The notes under the pieces: model-generated
The model's input: the letters and a program-made list of their open reading frames with translations, nothing else
Told to the model about the DNA's origin: nothing
Databases searched by the model: none
NCBI GenBank assembly: GCA_938082955.1
Contig: CALKDE010000085.1
Span: 1 to 7,509, forward strand
Reading direction: 5' to 3'
Source: an uncultured Pseudomonadales bacterium
Lineage (GTDB): Bacteria; Pseudomonadota; Gammaproteobacteria; Pseudomonadales; Pseudohongiellaceae
Length of the DNA stretch: 7,509 nucleotides
Translations under genes and position numbers: made by a program
Shown here: positions 1-6,303 of the stretch, in pieces
Numbering within the stretch: the stretch's first letter is position 1
Layout: each line of letters opens with the position of its first letter

Positions 1-748
1 CAAACTGGGTTAGCGTTCGCTTAAATTCACCGGCGCTAATGATCTCATAATCGATCTCGTTCTTCTTTAGCACACGATGAAAGTTTGGCAACTGAACCAA
101 CACGCCTATTGAACCTATTATTGCGAAGGGAGCTGATACCAAGCGGTCGGCCAAGCAAGCCATCATATAGCCGCCGCTAGCTGCCACTTTGTCTACACAG
201 ATAGTAAGCGGTATTTGCTTGCTCTTTATGCGCAGTAATTGCGAAGACGCAAGTCCATACGCATGCACCATGCCACCGGGGCTTTCTAGACGCAATAAAA
301 CCTCATCCAGAGGCTCCGCCAACGTTAATATCGCCGTTATTTCTTCGCGAAGAGATGCCACTTCGTCTGCAGAAATATTACCGGTGAAGTTGATTACATA
401 AACACGCTTCTTTCGTTGCTCTGAGTCGTTTGCGCCGTCAACGACATCATCCGACTTCTTCGCCGCTTCTTTGTCTGCTTTAGCTTGTTCCTTAGATTCG
501 AGTTTTGCCTGCTTCTTCTCGTCTTTGTGAACTTGCTTCAACTGATCTTTCGCCAACACCGAATGGCGTAGAGTATCTTTCATATCGTCAAAATGTTCAT
601 TGAGATGGGTAACCTTGATCAGGCCTTTTCTACCAGTTTTGCGCTGACGGTTCCCGCTTGCCGCAATCACACCAATCACAATGACAATTGCCACCACGAT
701 GGTCACCGCCTTTGCCAAAAACATGCCATATTGAATCAAATATTCCAA
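1..748 (-). CDS. sohB: SohB-type inner-membrane S49 peptidase, N-terminal part (cut by window edge)
   Basis: This encodes a probable S49-family (SppA/SohB) serine peptidase anchored in the inner membrane. 249 codons are visible and the C-terminus lies beyond base 1. The TTG at 748 is chosen as start because AGGAG lies 8 bases upstream and because the opening residues (L/M-E-Y-L-I-Q-Y-G-M-F-L-A-K) align one-for-one with E. coli SohB (M-E-L-L-S-E-Y-G-L-F-L-A-K). Residues about 9-31 form one hydrophobic membrane segment. Residues about 55-112 are a charged Lys/Glu/Ala-rich linker. The peptidase domain follows from about 115, with RLESPGGMVHAYGL at 153-166, the nucleophile motif KVAASGGYMMA (Ser191) and SAGEFKRTLT with the general-base Lys243. 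Both catalytic residues known for the S49 family are therefore present. It lies 73 bases downstream of nudC on the same strand. Family assignment is very secure; the substrate is unknown. Confidence 0.95.
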   Translation of the reverse strand, partial: MEYLIQYGMFLAKAVTIVVAIVIVIGVIAASGNRQRKTGRKGLIKVTHLNEHFDDMKDTLRHSVLAKDQLKQVHKDEKKQAKLESKEQAKADKEAAKKSDDVVDGANDSEQRKKRVYVINFTGNISADEVASLREEITAILTLAEPLDEVLLRLESPGGMVHAYGLASSQLLRIKSKQIPLTICVDKVAASGGYMMACLADRLVSAPFAIIGSIGVLVQLPNFHRVLKKNEIDYEIISAGEFKRTLTQF

Positions 749-756
749 ACGTATAT

Positions 757-761
757 CTCCT
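757..761 (-). promoter_or_regulatory. Shine-Dalgarno deciding the TTG start of sohB
   Basis: On the minus strand AGGAG is followed by 8 bases and then TTG at 748. No ATG in this frame lies nearby upstream, and the next in-frame TTG (739) would remove conserved residues, so this site fixes the start. Confidence 0.7.
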
Positions 762-781
762 GTGGTGCTCGTTGTATGCGC

Positions 782-810
782 ATTTTGCCTCTAATACTTA
801 AGGAATTCAA
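782..810 (-). promoter_or_regulatory. Possible sigma70 promoter for sohB
   Basis: In the 73-base nudC-sohB gap the minus strand reads TTGAAT (810-805), a 17-base spacer, then CAAAAT (787-782). Each hexamer matches the sigma70 consensus at four positions and the spacing is ideal, but such matches occur by chance in AT-rich gaps. Read-through from nudC is equally possible because no terminator hairpin is visible. Confidence 0.25.
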
Positions 811-821
811 AAATTAGGGGC

Positions 822-1637
822 CTACCTATTCTTAATCTCATCCATAAAGGTTCGGATTAACTTGCCTGCAACGCTTATCTTCGGTGAAGGCACTTTAGGC
901 AAGGAATCACTATCGAACCACTTCGCATCGGCGATCTCGGACGGCTCAGGGACAATATCACCGCTAGTGTACTCCGCTAGGAATCCCAGCATTAGTTGCG
1001 ACGGAAATGGCCAAGATTGGCTGGAAATGTAACGGACGTTTTTAACCTGCAGATTTACTTCTTCTTTGACTTCTCTGTGCACGGTCTGTTCAGGAGTTTC
1101 CCCAATCTCGATAAAGCCGGCCAAGCAGCTATAGAAATCGGACTTAAAGCGTGAACTTCGAGCAAGAAGCATCTTATCGCCTTTAGTCACGAGCATAATC
1201 ACACAGGGACTAATACGCGGAAAGAAATGCAGGGCACAGTTGTCACAGACTAGCGCGCGCTCACTCCCATGATGAACCGTCTGCTTACCGCACGTGCCGC
1301 AAAAACGGTGGTTCTTATACCAGTCCACTAGCTGACTCGCCCTGCCGGCTAGCAAGAACTTCTCCTGATCCGAAAAGAAAAGAAGGCTGCGCAAAGACTT
1401 GAGCTTCGCTTGAAGAAGCACAGATATATCCTGTTGCAAATTGACCACAATTACCGCCGTGTCAACATCTCGTTGCAGCAAAATCAAATCTGTAGAGTCG
1501 TCTAAATGATCTCTAATTTGATCAAGACTCCAAAGCACGTCCTCATCACGGACCACTATCTGCGATAAATAAAATAGTATAAATCTATCGGATTTGCCTA
1601 ATTGTTGGAGACTGAGAAAATGCTCTTTGTGAGACAT
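822..1637 (-). CDS. nudC: NudC: NAD+ diphosphatase / NAD-RNA decapping Nudix hydrolase
   Basis: This 271-residue protein hydrolyses NAD(H) to NMN(H) and AMP; the family also removes NAD caps from RNA 5' ends. It is cytoplasmic. Residues 1-110 form the variable N-terminal domain. A zinc ribbon follows with Cys113, Cys116, Cys131 and Cys134. The Nudix box spans 174-196 (G-x5-E-x7-REVKEEV-N-L) and carries the catalytic glutamates. The NudC-specific motif sits at 206-214 as SQSWPFPSQ. Length is slightly above E. coli NudC (257). Two signature positions deviate: the near-terminal Gly of the Nudix box is Asn, and the usual SQPWPFPxS has Ser for Pro and Gln for the last Ser. The frame and metal ligands are intact, so I call it functional. 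The start ATG has only a weak GAG-type ribosome site (CGAGTATCC). It lies 163 bases downstream of dnaQ and may have its own promoter. Confidence 0.95.
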   Translation of the reverse strand: MSHKEHFLSLQQLGKSDRFILFYLSQIVVRDEDVLWSLDQIRDHLDDSTDLILLQRDVDTAVIVVNLQQDISVLLQAKLKSLRSLLFFSDQEKFLLAGRASQLVDWYKNHRFCGTCGKQTVHHGSERALVCDNCALHFFPRISPCVIMLVTKGDKMLLARSSRFKSDFYSCLAGFIEIGETPEQTVHREVKEEVNLQVKNVRYISSQSWPFPSQLMLGFLAEYTSGDIVPEPSEIADAKWFDSDSLPKVPSPKISVAGKLIRTFMDEIKNR

Positions 1638-1752
1638 GGATACTCGATATACAGGTGGCTGGGACTGATTTTAGAACTACGCTGTTTGAAAAATCGCAAC
1701 ACTATGACTTTGTTGGGTTTTCGCAGAGATCTGCAGTGAGTTGGCGCAAGAT

Positions 1753-1779
1753 ACTATAGTTTCTGCGTGTGCTGTTCAA
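1753..1779 (-). promoter_or_regulatory. Possible promoter for nudC
   Basis: In the 163-base dnaQ-nudC gap the minus strand has TTGAAC (1779-1774), a short 15-base spacer and TATAGT (1758-1753). The -10 box is good, the spacer is suboptimal, and the start codon is 115 bases further on. A second weak candidate (TTGCGA followed by an A/T-rich box) lies closer to the gene. I see no terminator or other structure in this gap. Confidence 0.2.
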
Positions 1780-1800
1780 GGTGATTCGTGCCGATTCTTA

Positions 1801-2526
1801 CTAGGCTTGAATTTTGTCTTCTAATTCTAGCCATAGGCAGCCTTCCACACTGCTGTTGTGAATATCATTTAATCGCTGTCGATGCGCCTCCAGCTCATCA
1901 CTGCCGGCTTTGATTACTGCAATCTTCTCTCTTTGGGTATAGCTCTTCTTTGCCTTAGCCCTGCGCGTAGATCCTTCTAATTCATCTTCGGCCAGGAGCA
2001 GACTGGATTGCCCGCTTGTCATCACCAGATAGACATCAGCCAAAATCTCCGCATCCAGCAAGGCACCATGTAGTTGCCTTTGTGTGTTGTCTACGCCGTA
2101 ACGCTTGCAGAGCGCATCAAGACTATTACGCTGTCCAGGATGCTTCTCGCGAGCGAGTAACAAACTGTCGAGGACACCACAGAAACTTGCTATTTTAAGT
2201 GCATCCGTTTTTGTCGCACGTAACTCATGATCTAGAAACCCGATATCAAATGGCGCATTGTGTATAACCAGTTCCGCGCCATCGATGAACTCCAGAAACT
2301 CTGATTCGACCTGATTGAAGCGCGGTTTATCTGCAAGGAAATGTGAGGTAAGACCGTGCACTTCCATGGCGCCTGCATCGATCTCTCGATCCGGATTGAG
2401 ATAGCAGTGAAAACGCTTACCAGTAAGCTTGCGGTTATCGATCTCCACGCAGCCTATTTCGATAACTCGATGGCCCTGAGAAGGATCCAAACCAGTGGTT
2501 TCGGTATCAAGTACTACCTGGCGCAT
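1801..2526 (-). CDS. dnaQ: DNA polymerase III epsilon subunit (3'-5' proofreading exonuclease)
   Basis: This 241-residue protein is the editing exonuclease of the replicative polymerase core, bound to the alpha subunit and the beta clamp. From the ATG at 2526 the DEDDh motifs are Exo I DTETTG (Asp7, Glu9), Exo II HNAPFDIGF (Asp94) and Exo III HGALLDAEILADVY (His153, Asp158), so all catalytic acids and the general-base His are present. A probable clamp-binding peptide, QSSLLL, follows at 173-178, where E. coli has QTSMAF. The C-terminus ends GCLWLELEDKIQA, which retains the CLW found at the alpha-binding end of E. coli epsilon but runs about eight residues further. Length is close to E. coli (243). 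A frame open from an ATG at 2568 would add 14 residues, but those bases belong to the rnhA relic in another frame and are unlike DnaQ N-termini. The downstream ATG has a good ribosome site. Confidence 0.97.
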   Translation of the reverse strand: MRQVVLDTETTGLDPSQGHRVIEIGCVEIDNRKLTGKRFHCYLNPDREIDAGAMEVHGLTSHFLADKPRFNQVESEFLEFIDGAELVIHNAPFDIGFLDHELRATKTDALKIASFCGVLDSLLLAREKHPGQRNSLDALCKRYGVDNTQRQLHGALLDAEILADVYLVMTSGQSSLLLAEDELEGSTRRAKAKKSYTQREKIAVIKAGSDELEAHRQRLNDIHNSSVEGCLWLELEDKIQA

Positions 2527-2531
2527 AATAT

Positions 2532-2537
2532 TCTCTT
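2532..2537 (-). promoter_or_regulatory. Ribosome binding site choosing the dnaQ start at 2526
   Basis: The minus strand reads AAAGAG, then AATATT-type spacing, then ATG at 2526. The AGAG core is 6 bases from the ATG. The alternative ATG at 2568 has only an AAGAAG stretch 10 bases away, so the internal start is preferred. Confidence 0.6.
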
Positions 2538-2542
2538 TGTTA

Positions 2543-2865
2543 ATCAAGCTCCTTCTAGAGCTCTGCATTTAGTTGTGGCTTCTTGCTTGCCGCACGCCAA
2601 TTGCGTGCCTTCAGCGTTAAACCTACTCAGTGATCCTGCTGAATACGTATTTAGAATCCGTTGTGATCACCGCATCGCGATGCCTAATTCAAAGCCTGAA
2701 GCCCCCTAATCCCTGCCGTGAGTTCCATTTTGTTATTGCTAGTCATGATCTCGCCACCATGCCGAGCCTGCTCCACATCATCATAGCGTAGCAATACTCT
2801 CTATCACTGTGGCCTGAAATTTTCTCGTCAGGCTCCATCCGTGTTCATCTCGCCTACTGTGACAT
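2543..2865 (-). pseudogene. rnhA: Decayed, 3'-truncated rnhA (ribonuclease HI) relic
   Basis: An RNase HI gene (which removes the RNA strand of RNA:DNA hybrids) is still legible here but cannot be expressed. After a disrupted start (ATG 2865, stop TAG at 2856), minus-strand codons from 2842 read TDGA-stop-R, then about 20 eroded codons ending VLLRYDDVEQ, then GGEIMTSNNKMELTAGIRGLQAL. This matches the family's TDG...TxNNRMEL...AL block, with the D10-like codon at 2839 and the E48-like codon at 2725 exactly 38 codons apart, as in E. coli. A one-base insertion follows before VITTDSKYV (D70-like codon at 2658). A one-base loss near 2612 then leads to KARNWRAASKKPQLNAEL-stop-KELD, matching WKKRGW..ADKKP...LW..LD. 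The final quarter, with the active-site His and fourth Asp, is absent. Stops lie at 2830, 2806, 2803, 2625, 2619 and 2557. Its place between a yafS-type gene and dnaQ is the expected rnhA locus. Confidence 0.92.
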
Positions 2866-2905
2866 AGAAAAATCGGCACCTTGACTCTATAGACCGGCAG
2901 CACTG

Positions 2906-3703
2906 TTAGTGAATCTTAATCTTAGCACGAACGTTTTCCGCTGCGGGCATCACCGATGGTCGCGCGCGTAGTGGTCGCCATTTTTGCAGTATCGGCGTAA
3001 CAGGCATTGATTGTTTGATGCAATGTATAATATAGGCACCTCCAAGAGGGCTGTGTAGCTTGTTGCCAAAATTCTCGAGGCTCTCTGCCCGCTTTAATAC
3101 GTTAGACATCTTCAATGGCATAAAATGCAGGCCGTAAGAAATGGAGTCGATGTGCAGGTCAAGCAACTTCAGCCAGTCGCTGACACGCCCCTTGGAAATA
3201 AATTTGCCCCGCCAGGGGATGTTTCTCTTGCGCTTAAATAACTTCCAAAACCCCCAGCAACTATAAGGATTAAATCCTAGTATTAACATGTGGCCACCAG
3301 GGCGCAACACGCGAGTTGCCTCTCTTAGAACGCGATGACTGTTCTCCGCAAAATCGAGGGCATGGTGAATAACGACAATGTCTATACTGTCGTTGATTAA
3401 CGGCAACGCCTCGTTGCTCGCTACGGCCCTGGTAGACCCTGCCCGTAAACTAGGGGAGAAAATTATCTTGTGACCCACGGGACTTTGCTCAATAAGAGAA
3501 TGCTCTTCACTGAATCCTAGCTGCAGTATGTGGTAGCCGAAGAGTTTCTCAAGAGCTCTGTGAACCACTTCTTTCTCAGCCTTAAGAACAGCCTCCCCTT
3601 GCGGGGATTGAAACCAATGCGCTACGTGACTTGAGAGCAAGTCTGCCTCAGGCATGCCGCGAAGCAGGCGCCGGCGAGTCTCATGCTTAGAAAATAAGTT
3701 CAT
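2906..3703 (-). CDS. YafS-like class I SAM-dependent methyltransferase
   Basis: This 265-residue cytoplasmic protein is a probable S-adenosylmethionine-dependent methyltransferase of the Methyltransf_11 type that habitually neighbours gloB and rnhA (YafS in E. coli). Its substrate is not known. The N-terminal part carries HWFQSPQGEAVL (29-40), typical of this subfamily. Motif I is the relaxed form HILQLGFSEE (58-67). An acidic strand follows at INDSIDIVVIHHALDFAENS (103-122), then REATRVLRPGGHMLILGFNP (127-146), which is the post-core motif, followed by SCWGFWKLF. The C-terminus continues to GGAYIIHCIKQ (221-231) and a basic tail of about 35 residues. The start ATG has AAGG 7 bases upstream. 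It is the first gene of the leftward arm, and the frame shows no damage although the genes on both sides are broken. The rnhA relic begins 40 bases downstream. Function beyond fold is inference. Confidence 0.85.
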   Translation of the reverse strand: MNLFSKHETRRRLLRGMPEADLLSSHVAHWFQSPQGEAVLKAEKEVVHRALEKLFGYHILQLGFSEEHSLIEQSPVGHKIIFSPSLRAGSTRAVASNEALPLINDSIDIVVIHHALDFAENSHRVLREATRVLRPGGHMLILGFNPYSCWGFWKLFKRKRNIPWRGKFISKGRVSDWLKLLDLHIDSISYGLHFMPLKMSNVLKRAESLENFGNKLHSPLGGAYIIHCIKQSMPVTPILQKWRPLRARPSVMPAAENVRAKIKIH

Positions 3704-3746
3704 TTGCTTGCCTTAGTGAATTTAACCCGCTGTATTGCCAGCAGTT

Positions 3747-3781
3747 AGTGTAAACACTATCACTCGAGAAATTAAGTGATA
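3747..3781. promoter_or_regulatory. Two adjacent dyads in the divergent intergenic region (possible operator)
   Basis: AGTGT-AA-ACACT (3747-3758) is a perfect 5-base inverted repeat around AA. Overlapping it by one base, TATCACT (3758-3764) pairs with AGTGATA (3775-3781), a perfect 7-base inverted repeat with a 10-base spacer. The pair lies between the methyltransferase and gloB starts, where a shared regulator could act. No binding protein is recognised, and chance is possible for arms this short. Confidence 0.35.
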
Positions 3782-3816
3782 TCCACTCAATGCACGGCAC
3801 AGCGAGACAATATGGC

Positions 3817-3844
3817 TTGTAATAGCTGGGTTTCCTTATATTAT
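3817..3844 (+). promoter_or_regulatory. Candidate sigma70 promoter of the gloB relic
   Basis: TTGTAA (3817-3822), a 16-base spacer and TATTAT (3839-3844) give a plausible promoter about 27 bases before the GTG at 3871. If still active it could now serve mltD by read-through across the pseudogene. I found no equally clear promoter for the methyltransferase on the other strand. Confidence 0.35.
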
Positions 3845-3870
3845 GTCACCTCCGAGTTAATTCCATCCCT

Positions 3871-4642
3871 GTGATTAGTGCTATCCACCCTATTCCCGCC
3901 TTTACAGACAATTACATTTGCGCCACCAGCGAGGCTGACAGCCGGCAGGTCTGCGTTGTTGATCTTGGCGATGAACAGCCGGCAGTCGAATATTTGGAAA
4001 GCAATGATCGGCAACTCTCCAGCATACTGATCACTCACCAGCATACTGGCGGTATTCAGGCGTTGACGAAGAGATATTTTTGGCGAGTAGCCGGGCCTAG
4101 ATCGAGTCGCGTCAAAGAGATACGTGAATTTAAACCTGAGGGCGACAGCACTCCCTTATTCGGCCAGAGCTTATTTATTATTGAAACGCCATGTCACACT
4201 CTTTATCATATCGCCTATTGCGCCGAAGACGAAAACCAAATCGATTCAATTATTTTTTGTGGCGACACTTTTTTAGCAACTGATTGTAGTTGGTTATTTG
4301 CAGGCCTAGCTAAAATTACACATGAATCTCTCGGCGAAGCGCCCATCCTATTAACAAAAACGAGAGCCTGTTGCATCCATGAGTACACAATGGCAAATTT
4401 CCAATTCGCCACAGTTGCAGACGCAGAAAACGATGCGCTAATCGAGCGCATTGAATTGGAGAAAACGAAGAGGGTAATCAAGCAACCTACCCTATTTTCT
4501 AACATCGAATTAGAGCTAGCAAAAAATCTTCTTTCACTGCAATGAGGCTAAACTACAAAAAAGGACAGAGCAGTATTCGAAGCAAATTCCTAGCAATAAA
4601 GTTGCGGTCTTCGCTTCACCTCGTGGCTGAAAAAACTCGTCC
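3871..4642 (+). pseudogene. gloB: Degenerate gloB (hydroxyacylglutathione hydrolase, glyoxalase II)
   Basis: Glyoxalase II hydrolyses S-D-lactoylglutathione, the second step of methylglyoxal detoxification. An open frame of 224 codons (GTG 3871 to TGA 4543) keeps family landmarks: HPIPAFTDNYI (6-16), ITHQH (54-58), TPCHTLYHI (106-114), FCGDT (129-133) and CCIHEYT (167-173). It is damaged in several ways. The metal motif THxHxDH is shortened by three residues, losing the Asp and His of the second metal site. The usual GCGRLFEG is now DCSWLFAG. The frame is lost after LELAKN: two bases appear to be missing near 4537, and the expected C-terminus continues in the +1 frame as CNEAKLQ (from 4538), then EQYS, then KVAVFASPRG-stop-KNS (4598-4639). 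This matches the family's closing VFA.LR.WK pattern with Trp turned to TGA. No Shine-Dalgarno precedes the GTG. A truncated protein may still be made, but glyoxalase II activity is unlikely. Confidence 0.88.
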
Positions 4643-4705
4643 CAATACTCCAGCCCGGGACTTTGTATTTAGCTAATTCACTTACTGATTTCACAGGCAA
4701 TTGAT

Positions 4706-6298
4706 TTGCAAACACTTAAAAGAAACATCGTAATTGCACTGCTACCGCTGTTTCTTGCAGCCTGTCAAAATTTGCAGCAACCCAATCCTACAGAAATGAG
4801 AACTGCAGCGGCAACTTCTACAGAAGAAACCAGGCACAGCCCAGAAGCATCTATTGGGAATTCAGAGGTAGCAAACCAGACGTCCGCACTCACCACTGAA
4901 TCTGCCCTAGGCTACGATGATCTATGGAAAAGAATCCGAGACGGCTTTCAGCTTCATGCCCACTACTCACACCCAAATGTCGTAAAATATATTCAGAACT
5001 ATTCAACGCAGCAACGCTATTTCGACCTGCTTCAGAATCGAGCCTCACCCTTCTTATTTGAGATCGTTGAAGAAATTGAGCGCCGCGGACTGCCATTGGA
5101 ATTCGCGCTATTGCCAATGGTTGAAAGCACTTATAACCCTAACGCTTATTCGAGACAGCATGCAGTCGGCCTATGGCAGTTCGTTGGTGCCACTGGGTCG
5201 AGCTTTGGGTTGCAGCAAGACTGGTGGTTCGATGGCCGCAGAGATCCTTTGGCCTCTACAGATGCCGCTTTGGACTATTTGGAGCAACTCTACAAGCTGT
5301 TCGATGCAGATTGGTTGCTCGCGATCGCAGCCTACAACACAGGAGATGGGAATCTGCGTCGAGCTATTCGCAGGAGTGAAGAGGAAGAAATAAATTTTTG
5401 GACTCTCAATTTACCCGGCGAGACAGAAGCTCACGTACCAAAGCTACTCGCTCTATCAGCCATCATCGCTGACCACGACGCTTGGGACATCGAATTAAAG
5501 CCGCTTGCCAACGAGCCAGTCCTCCGCGCCGTCGAGATCGGAACGCAGATAGACCTCTCACAGGCTGCAAGGCTAGCCGAAATCGAATATGAACAACTAC
5601 GGGCACTGAATCCTGGCTACCTCCAATGGGCAACTCACCCAAATCAACCACAAGAAATGCTGCTGCCCTTCGAGAACGCGGCATTACTTGAAAGTGCCCT
5701 AATCGGCATTGATAAACATGATCTTCTAACTTGGGATCGATATGAGATAAAACCCGGTGATACTCTGGGCGCAATTGCGCGCAAATTAAATACGCGCGTT
5801 GATATACTACAGACGTTCAACTCACTAATTGGCAGTCGTATTAGAGCGGGCGAGTCCTTATTGATTCCACGTACAAATGATCCCGAGCTTCTAGCTTCCG
5901 CGCCGCGCGTGGCAACAAAGAGGACACGTCAACTCCCTCAAGTACCAGAGCATTATAAGGTGAGAAATGGAGATAATCTCTGGGTTATTGCAAGACGGTT
6001 TCAGCTACACTCGATCGAGATCGCCGCTTGGAATCAGATACCTGTCGAGGAGTTACTGCAACCAGGCCAGATTTTGGATTTATCCTATGCGCTTAAAAGC
6101 AAGATTAAAGAGCCCGACGTTCAACCCAGCGACCGCGCTGCCTTCTATGTTGTCCAGCGTGGCGATAGCATGGACGCAATAGCTAGTCGCTTTGGTATTG
6201 GCTTGCAAAAGCTGCTGCTATGGAATCAGCTGCAAATTGATGATTTAATTTTCCCCGGACAAGAACTCCAAGTTATTCCGGAGAGTTTAGGAAACTAG
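4706..6298 (+). CDS. mltD: MltD: membrane-bound lytic murein transglycosylase D with three LysM repeats
   Basis: This 530-residue lipoprotein cleaves the MurNAc-GlcNAc bond of peptidoglycan to give 1,6-anhydro ends, acting from the outer membrane into the periplasm. The N-terminus is a lipoprotein signal: basic residues, a hydrophobic run, then lipobox L17-A18-A19-C20, with Gln at +2 suggesting outer-membrane sorting. A low-complexity linker runs to about 65. The SLT (GH23-like) domain covers about 127-228, with catalytic Glu140 in LLPMVESTYNPNAYS, AVGLWQF (153-159) and AIAAYNTGDGNLRRAI (206-221). An MltD-type region follows to about 330. LysM repeats lie at about 346-388 (YEIKPGDTL), 417-459 (YKVRNGDNL) and 481-524 (YVVQRGDSM); E. 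coli MltD (452 aa) carries two. The start is TTG, with CAGG 8 bases upstream; no in-frame ATG precedes the lipobox. Placement next to gloB is the conserved order. It is intact. Confidence 0.95.
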   Translation: MQTLKRNIVIALLPLFLAACQNLQQPNPTEMRTAAATSTEETRHSPEASIGNSEVANQTSALTTESALGYDDLWKRIRDGFQLHAHYSHPNVVKYIQNYSTQQRYFDLLQNRASPFLFEIVEEIERRGLPLEFALLPMVESTYNPNAYSRQHAVGLWQFVGATGSSFGLQQDWWFDGRRDPLASTDAALDYLEQLYKLFDADWLLAIAAYNTGDGNLRRAIRRSEEEEINFWTLNLPGETEAHVPKLLALSAIIADHDAWDIELKPLANEPVLRAVEIGTQIDLSQAARLAEIEYEQLRALNPGYLQWATHPNQPQEMLLPFENAALLESALIGIDKHDLLTWDRYEIKPGDTLGAIARKLNTRVDILQTFNSLIGSRIRAGESLLIPRTNDPELLASAPRVATKRTRQLPQVPEHYKVRNGDNLWVIARRFQLHSIEIAAWNQIPVEELLQPGQILDLSYALKSKIKEPDVQPSDRAAFYVVQRGDSMDAIASRFGIGLQKLLLWNQLQIDDLIFPGQELQVIPESLGN

Positions 6299-6303
6299 CA
6301 GAT

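Noticed and set aside
736..783. 15-codon reading frame (ATG at 783) overlapping the sohB start, a possible leader peptide
   Set aside because: It is out of frame with sohB, has no ribosome site or regulatory hairpin, and is short enough to arise by chance.
189..817. Plus-strand open frames of 70 and 74 codons (189-401 and 593-817)
   Set aside because: The first and most of the second are antisense to sohB, whose minus-strand frame matches SohB residue by residue.
1638..1800. Possible small RNA or terminator in the dnaQ-nudC gap
   Set aside because: No GC-rich hairpin followed by a T-run is seen on either strand, and no conserved structure is recognisable.
2527..2568. Extended DnaQ N-terminus from an ATG at 2568
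   Set aside because: The extra 14 residues are out-of-frame rnhA relic sequence, and the ATG at 2526 has the better ribosome site and matches family N-termini.
2356..2709. 117-codon plus-strand open frame across the dnaQ start and the upstream gap
   Set aside because: It is antisense to dnaQ and to the rnhA relic, has no recognisable domain, and is open only by chance.
2543..2865. rnhA relic as a functional recoded gene (programmed frameshift or stop read-through)
   Set aside because: At least six stops, two or more frameshifts, substituted glycines in the GNPGPGG-like loop and a missing C-terminus are incompatible with recoding.
4215..4505. 96-codon minus-strand frame inside gloB
   Set aside because: It is antisense to recognisable glyoxalase II motifs and has no ribosome site or domain.
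4890..6182. Several frames of 68-111 codons overlapping mltD on both strands
   Set aside because: They are shadows of the mltD frame, which carries all the domain evidence.
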